Origin: JANNRW01 sp031401815 | GTDB taxonomy: Bacteria; Desulfobacterota; Desulfuromonadia; Geobacterales; DSM-12255 | Length of the DNA stretch: 11,304 nt | Direction of reading: 5' to 3' | Assembly: GCA_031401815.1 (NCBI GenBank) | Contig: JANNRW010000323.1 | Span: 1-11,304, forward strand | Shown: positions 8,146 through 11,304 of the stretch, one piece after another | How the letters are laid out: each line of letters begins with the position of its first letter | Numbering within the stretch: position 1 is the first letter of the stretch | The notes under the pieces: model-generated | The model's input: the letters and a program-made list of their open reading frames with translations, nothing else | What the model was told of the DNA's origin: nothing | Database searches by the model: none | Position numbers and translations under genes: made by a program

Positions 8146-8895
8146 GCAAAACTCTATCTGAAATTCAAGGAGTCGGTGATCAGGGAGATAATTCTCCAGA
8201 ACGGGATTACCACAATCGGTCGAAACGAGACGAATGACATCCATATAGACAACCTGGCTGTCTCCGGGAGCCATGCGCGAATTATCGGAGAGAGCGGAGG
8301 ATTCACCATAGAGGATCTAAGCAGCACTAACGGAACATATATTAATGATCGGCGGATTGCCAGGCAGCCGCTGGTTCATAATGCCGTAATTACGGTCGGA
8401 AAGCATACGCTGGTATTTCTTGATCCTGTTGCTGCGGTTCCGTCGGATAACGATCAGACCGTTGTAATGCGCAAGCCTGCAAGTAACGATGCAACTGTTG
8501 TCATCACGCCACCCAGACACTCTCCCGAGATGGATCAGACCATAGTCAGGGGGGCTGGCTCACAGACAATCTCCCCTGTGCAGGCAGCTGTTGAGAGAGT
8601 CGGAAAACTGACTGTTCTGGATGGTTCGGCGGATGCAGCAGATTATCTGCTGGAAAAGAAAATTATTACCATCGGAAAATCGGATACAGCAGAGATCAGG
8701 TTGAAAGGTTTTTTTGCTCCTAAAGTGGCGGCAGTGATCAACCGGACCAGGGAAGGATATTTTATAACTCCTGCGGCAGGGGAGAGGAAGTTGCTGGTTA
8801 ATGGAAGGCCGGTTACTGCTGCATGCCCTTTGAAGCAGCTGGATATCGTCGAGGCTGGATCACTAAAATTGCAGTTTTCCCTTGTTGAGGTTTGA
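8143..8895 (+). CDS. Tandem FHA-domain protein, second FHA degenerate
   Basis: A 250-residue soluble protein that likely reads phosphothreonine marks made by the upstream kinase. The N-terminal FHA domain (about 20-94) keeps all binding signatures: Gly26-Arg27, SGSH (41-44) and STNGTYIN (61-68). A linker (about 98-145), rich in Thr, Pro and acidic residues, carries three copies of D-[QA]-T-[VI]-V (Thr106, Thr118, Thr133) plus QTIS (Thr142). The C-terminal part (about 154-249) has the same fold pattern (TIGKSDTAEIRLKG, LLVNGRPV), but Lys179 replaces the Arg and no SxxH motif is present, so it probably cannot bind phosphothreonine. The linker threonines are good candidate kinase sites. FHA1 could bind them in cis, as GarA does, or in trans. 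It is the last gene of the operon; an oppositely oriented FHA gene ends five bases away. Confidence 0.93.
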   Translation: MAKLYLKFKESVIREIILQNGITTIGRNETNDIHIDNLAVSGSHARIIGESGGFTIEDLSSTNGTYINDRRIARQPLVHNAVITVGKHTLVFLDPVAAVPSDNDQTVVMRKPASNDATVVITPPRHSPEMDQTIVRGAGSQTISPVQAAVERVGKLTVLDGSADAADYLLEKKIITIGKSDTAEIRLKGFFAPKVAAVINRTREGYFITPAAGERKLLVNGRPVTAACPLKQLDIVEAGSLKLQFSLVEV

Positions 8896-8920
8896 AAATG
8901 TCATGCAGGGGTGACTTTCA
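8893..8920. terminator. Inverted repeat across the two convergent stop codons
   Basis: TGAAA (8893-8897) plus GTCA (8900-8903) pair with TGAC plus TTTCA (8912-8920), leaving a two-base bulge (AT, 8898-8899) and an 8-base loop. Both stop codons (plus strand 8893-8895, minus strand 8901-8903) lie in the upstream arm. The position suits a bidirectional terminator, but it is GC-poor and lacks a clear T run on either side. Termination may therefore be incomplete and give overlapping antisense transcripts. Confidence 0.25.
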
Positions 8921-9935
8921 GGTTGGTCTCGCCAATTGAGATTATGTCGTTTGGAACAAGCCGTTTCGAGGTAACATTTTCACCATTCACCTGAGTCCCG
9001 TTCGTGCTTGCCAGGTCTTCTATCACCAGTTTCTGACCGATGATCTTCAGCTCGGCATGCTTTCGCGAAATCAGCCCATCATTCAGAACAAGATCACAAT
9101 CTTTCCGTCCGATAGTACATGGAAGCGTCACTGTGAAGCGCTCCCCTTGCTGTAGCCCTGACTCGACAATAAGGACAACAGTTGGCAGCTTCGGCTTTTG
9201 CAGGAGCGTCTCGGTTCTATCCATAAGGGGCGGAGGGGTGACCTCTGCAACCCTGTTTTTCTGCCGTGCACCGGTAAGAAGATCAAGGAGCGCATCCCTG
9301 TCGAGCAGGCTGGCATCTTCTGCTTCAGTTGTTACCATGTCACGGAAAATGTAGGCTTCAACCTTGGCTCCGGGTTGAAAAGCGTAAAGGAGCATCTCTT
9401 CGTCAACTGTCATACCTTCAGGCCGCTCGAACTCCTGGTCGGCATAATGAACTACTGCCCCTTTCCCATCCTTGAAGAAGAAAAAATTGAACCTGTTGTC
9501 CCTGCAGAGTGTGATCAGGGCGTTGGCACCACTTTCGCTGATCTGCCGGACAATATATTCAAGGTCTATGAGTGAGGTCGGAGCCTTTACCGCAGGCTCT
9601 TCCTGCAAAAAGAGAAGCATGCTTTTCAGCAGAACCGGATCAGTTTCGCAGAGGGAAACCGTCATGGAGTTATCGACTGCTGTTGCCAGATGTTCGCCAA
9701 GTTCCCTGATAGTGTAGCTGACAGGCTTGCCCCCTGCATATCTGCCAGCCGCATAGGGTGCGCCTTTGAGAAAAAAGAGAAAAACCAGGGCTGAACCGCT
9801 CCCGACAAACTTCAGATAGCCGGTAAGAGGGGGGGTGCCTGCATAGATCACTTCCAGAAGAGAGCCCAGCAGTTCGCGGGAAAACGGCTTTTCATGGCAG
9901 AGTACTTTTTGTTCGGGAAATTTTGTGCTGTTCAT
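8901..9935 (-). CDS. FHA-domain protein with a long uncharacterised N-terminal region
   Basis: A 344-residue protein with no obvious signal peptide. The C-terminal FHA domain (about 253-342) is canonical: Gly276-Arg277, SRKH (290-293) and ASTNGTQVNG (309-318), so phosphothreonine binding is expected. I do not firmly recognise residues 1-225. They show two similar hydrophobic strand blocks, ALVFLFFLKGAPYAAGRYAG (49-68) and NRFNFFFFKDGKGAVVHYAD (147-166), suggesting an internal duplication; a DUF4388/PATAN-like fold is possible but unproven. The linker includes MDRTET (238-243) and PTVVLI (251-256), similar to the threonine motifs of the other FHA protein. The ATG at 9935 is chosen because the next plausible starts fall well inside the protein; it has no Shine-Dalgarno and lies 9 bases from a strong -10, implying leaderless translation. 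It is convergent with the kinase operon and divergent from ppdK. Confidence 0.88.
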   Translation of the reverse strand: MNSTKFPEQKVLCHEKPFSRELLGSLLEVIYAGTPPLTGYLKFVGSGSALVFLFFLKGAPYAAGRYAGGKPVSYTIRELGEHLATAVDNSMTVSLCETDPVLLKSMLLFLQEEPAVKAPTSLIDLEYIVRQISESGANALITLCRDNRFNFFFFKDGKGAVVHYADQEFERPEGMTVDEEMLLYAFQPGAKVEAYIFRDMVTTEAEDASLLDRDALLDLLTGARQKNRVAEVTPPPLMDRTETLLQKPKLPTVVLIVESGLQQGERFTVTLPCTIGRKDCDLVLNDGLISRKHAELKIIGQKLVIEDLASTNGTQVNGENVTSKRLVPNDIISIGETNLKVTPA

Positions 9936-9944
9936 GGCAGCAAG

Positions 9945-9973
9945 TATATAACAGGGTGATTGACTGTTGTCAA
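9945..9973 (-). promoter_or_regulatory. Near-consensus sigma70 promoter producing a leaderless FHA mRNA
   Basis: On the minus strand, TTGACA (9973-9968) and TATATA (9950-9945) are separated by 17 bases, with an extended -10 TGT (9953-9951) touching the hexamer. Only nine bases (9944-9936) lie between the -10 and the ATG at 9935. The predicted transcription start is about three bases from, or at, the start codon. No Shine-Dalgarno can fit there. Confidence 0.7.
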
Positions 9974-9974
9974 T
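9959..9974. promoter_or_regulatory. Perfect inverted repeat overlapping the -35 box (operator candidate)
   Basis: ATTGAC (9959-9964) and GTCAAT (9969-9974) are exact reverse complements around a 4-base centre. The repeat covers the -35 hexamer of the minus-strand FHA promoter. A dimeric repressor bound here would block that promoter; alternatively, the repeat is a by-product of the TTGACA box. Confidence 0.35.
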
Positions 9975-10108
9975 TTGATGATTGAGTCTAAAACGACATG
10001 CCGCTTTTACTGGAACTGTAATACGGTTTAATACTAGTAAAATTAGCTAGTTATACATTATTTCATTTGCGTTGAACTTGTCACTGTGTCAATATGCCGC
10101 CAAATACA
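9975..10108. other. AT-rich divergent intergenic region
   Basis: This is the central part of the 223-base gap between the two divergent genes. It holds no gene that I can support. Positions 10020-10062 are strongly AT-rich and contain the related half-sites ACTAG (10033-10037) and CTAGT (10047-10051), separated by nine bases. They could bind a regulator or act as a flexible upstream element; nothing firmer can be said. Confidence 0.3.
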
Positions 10109-10137
10109 GTTTTGTCTCTGACAGAACATCATATACT
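10109..10137 (+). promoter_or_regulatory. Likely ppdK promoter
   Basis: A good -10, TATACT (10132-10137), lies 21 bases before the ppdK ATG. The matching -35 at a 17-base spacer is poor (GTTTTG, 10109-10114), so an activator or another sigma factor may be needed. Predicted transcription starts near 10144, just upstream of the AGGAG ribosome binding site at 10148-10152, which sits 6 bases from the ATG. Confidence 0.45.
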
Positions 10138-10158
10138 ACATAAATCAAGGAGATCGTA

Positions 10159-11304
10159 ATGCCAGCAAAATACGTATATTTTTTCGGAAACGGCAAGGCT
10201 GAAGGCGGGTCTTCAATGAAAGAGCTACTCGGCGGCAAGGGGGCGAATCTTGCGGAGATGACTAGCATAGGTCTTCCTGTCCCCCCAGGGTTTACCATCT
10301 CGACTGAGCTCTGCACTTACTACTATGCAAACGGCAACAGCTATCCTGCCAGCCTCAAGGCTGAAGTCGAGAGTAATATGGCTCTTGTGGAATCCCTTAT
10401 GAAGCGCACATTCGGCGATCCGGAAAATCCGCTCCTGGTTTCTGTCCGTTCCGGAGCACGCGCCTCCATGCCGGGGATGATGGATACAATTCTGAATCTG
10501 GGGCTTAACGATATAACAGTAAAAGGGATAATTGCTAAAAGCGGTGACGAGCGTTTTGCCTACGACGCCTACCGCCGTTTCGTCCAGATGTATTCGGATG
10601 TGGTCATGGGGATGGACAAGCATATCCTTGAACATATTCTGGAGCAGAAGAAGGAGGAGAAAGGGGTTCATCTTGACACAGAACTGACAGCAGATGATCT
10701 GAAAGAGCTTGTCAGAAAGTTCAAGATTGCGATCAGGGAGACCCTCAGGGAGGAGTTTCCTGAAGATCCCCAAGTGCAGCTCTGGGGTGCAATCGGAGCG
10801 GTTTTCGGCTCCTGGATGAACCAGCGCGCCATCACATACCGCAAATTGAACAACATTCCGGCAGAGTGGGGGACAGCTGTAAATGTCCAGTCCATGGTCT
10901 TCGGCAATATGGGTATTGACTGCGCTACCGGTGTTGCTTTTACCCGTGACCCTTCTACCGGCGACAACTATTTCTACGGTGAATATCTGGTTAATGCCCA
11001 GGGAGAAGACGTTGTTGCGGGCATCCGCACCCCTCAGCCTATCAACCTGCACCAGAAAAAACCGGGCGATCTTCCTGCCATGGAAGAGGTTCTTCCGGAG
11101 TGTTACCATCAGCTTGCCAGTATCAGGGATACTCTAGAAAAGCACTACAGGGATATGCAGGATATTGAATTCACGATTGAAAAGGGTGTTCTCTACATGT
11201 TGCAGACAAGAAACGGCAAGCGGACTGCTCCGGCTGCCATCAAGATTGCTGTAGATATGGTCAGGGAAGGGCTGATAGATGAAAAAACCGCTGTCCTGCG
11301 CGTT
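10159..11304 (+). CDS. ppdK: Pyruvate, phosphate dikinase, 3'-truncated by the window edge
   Basis: A cytoplasmic enzyme that interconverts pyruvate + ATP + Pi and phosphoenolpyruvate + AMP + PPi, feeding gluconeogenesis from acetate or pyruvate or, in reverse, glycolysis. The 382 visible residues are the N-terminal nucleotide-binding part of a protein usually about 880 long. Motifs: KELLGGKGANLAEMTSIGLP (21-40), PPGFTIST (42-49), VSVRSGARASMPGMMDTILN (94-113), GVAFTRDPSTG (258-268), LVNAQGEDVVAGIRTPQ (277-293) and LQTRNGKRTAPAA (348-360). The phosphohistidine swivel domain and the C-terminal pyruvate/PEP barrel lie outside the window, so catalytic completeness cannot be judged. The start has AGGAG (10148-10152) six bases upstream. 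It diverges from the FHA gene and shares the 223-base intergenic region with it. Confidence 0.97.
   Translation, partial: MPAKYVYFFGNGKAEGGSSMKELLGGKGANLAEMTSIGLPVPPGFTISTELCTYYYANGNSYPASLKAEVESNMALVESLMKRTFGDPENPLLVSVRSGARASMPGMMDTILNLGLNDITVKGIIAKSGDERFAYDAYRRFVQMYSDVVMGMDKHILEHILEQKKEEKGVHLDTELTADDLKELVRKFKIAIRETLREEFPEDPQVQLWGAIGAVFGSWMNQRAITYRKLNNIPAEWGTAVNVQSMVFGNMGIDCATGVAFTRDPSTGDNYFYGEYLVNAQGEDVVAGIRTPQPINLHQKKPGDLPAMEEVLPECYHQLASIRDTLEKHYRDMQDIEFTIEKGVLYMLQTRNGKRTAPAAIKIAVDMVREGLIDEKTAVLRV

Noticed and set aside
4851..8895. Type VI secretion phospho-regulation module (PpkA/PppA/Fha)
   Set aside because: The gene types match, but no secretion structural genes are present and the CHASE2 sensor is not the PpkA architecture. 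The label would go beyond the evidence.
10031..10054. Operator or attachment site built on the ACTAG/CTAGT half-sites
   Set aside because: The arms are five bases with imperfect flanks in AT-rich DNA, which is expected by chance. It is kept only as a note in the intergenic entry.
10225..11109. A 294-codon open frame antisense to ppdK
   Set aside because: Its product shows no recognisable domain and lies wholly opposite a strongly conserved ppdK. It is best explained as a shadow of ppdK codon use.

Overview
The window reads as a chromosomal segment of a Gram-negative deltaproteobacterium, most likely a member of the Geobacter group (Desulfuromonadia). The protein style, the separate GlyRS alpha and beta genes and the nearby pyruvate phosphate dikinase gene point that way. 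This placement is an inference from remembered family resemblance, not from a search. Coding density is high and no gene-free stretch exceeds 300 bases. I see no tRNA, rRNA, CRISPR array, insertion sequence or phage gene.

Layout. (1) Positions 3-2920 hold glyQ (5' end cut off) and glyS, the two subunits of tetrameric glycyl-tRNA synthetase, joined by an ATGA overlap. (2) Positions 2985-4685 hold a SulP-family anion transporter with a C-terminal STAS domain, on the same strand. (3) Positions 4851-8895 are a compact three-gene operon: a membrane Ser/Thr protein kinase with an extracytoplasmic CHASE2 sensor, a PP2C-type phosphatase and an FHA-domain protein. The genes are joined by ATGA and TGATG overlaps and preceded by a good sigma70-type promoter with an extended -10. 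(4) A second FHA-domain gene lies on the minus strand (8901-9935), tail to tail with the operon and only five bases away. It has its own near-consensus promoter, which sits so close to the ATG that the mRNA should be leaderless. (5) Positions 10159-11304 hold the 5' part of ppdK (pyruvate phosphate dikinase), which runs off the window.

Working model. The kinase/phosphatase/FHA genes look like a self-contained 'eukaryotic-like' phosphothreonine signalling module placed among housekeeping genes. The kinase would sense an envelope signal through CHASE2 and the PP2C protein would reverse its action. FHA domains would read the phosphothreonines. A short threonine motif, D-[QA]-T-[VI]-[VI], occurs three times in the linker of the first FHA protein and once just before the kinase domain, so it is a good candidate for the phospho-site the module uses. 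The second FHA domain of that protein has lost the residues needed to bind phosphothreonine. The adjacent SulP transporter has a STAS domain with a DSTG motif, the type of site that kinases phosphorylate in anti-anti-sigma factors, so it is a possible target. The wiring is inference; the gene identities are well supported by motifs.
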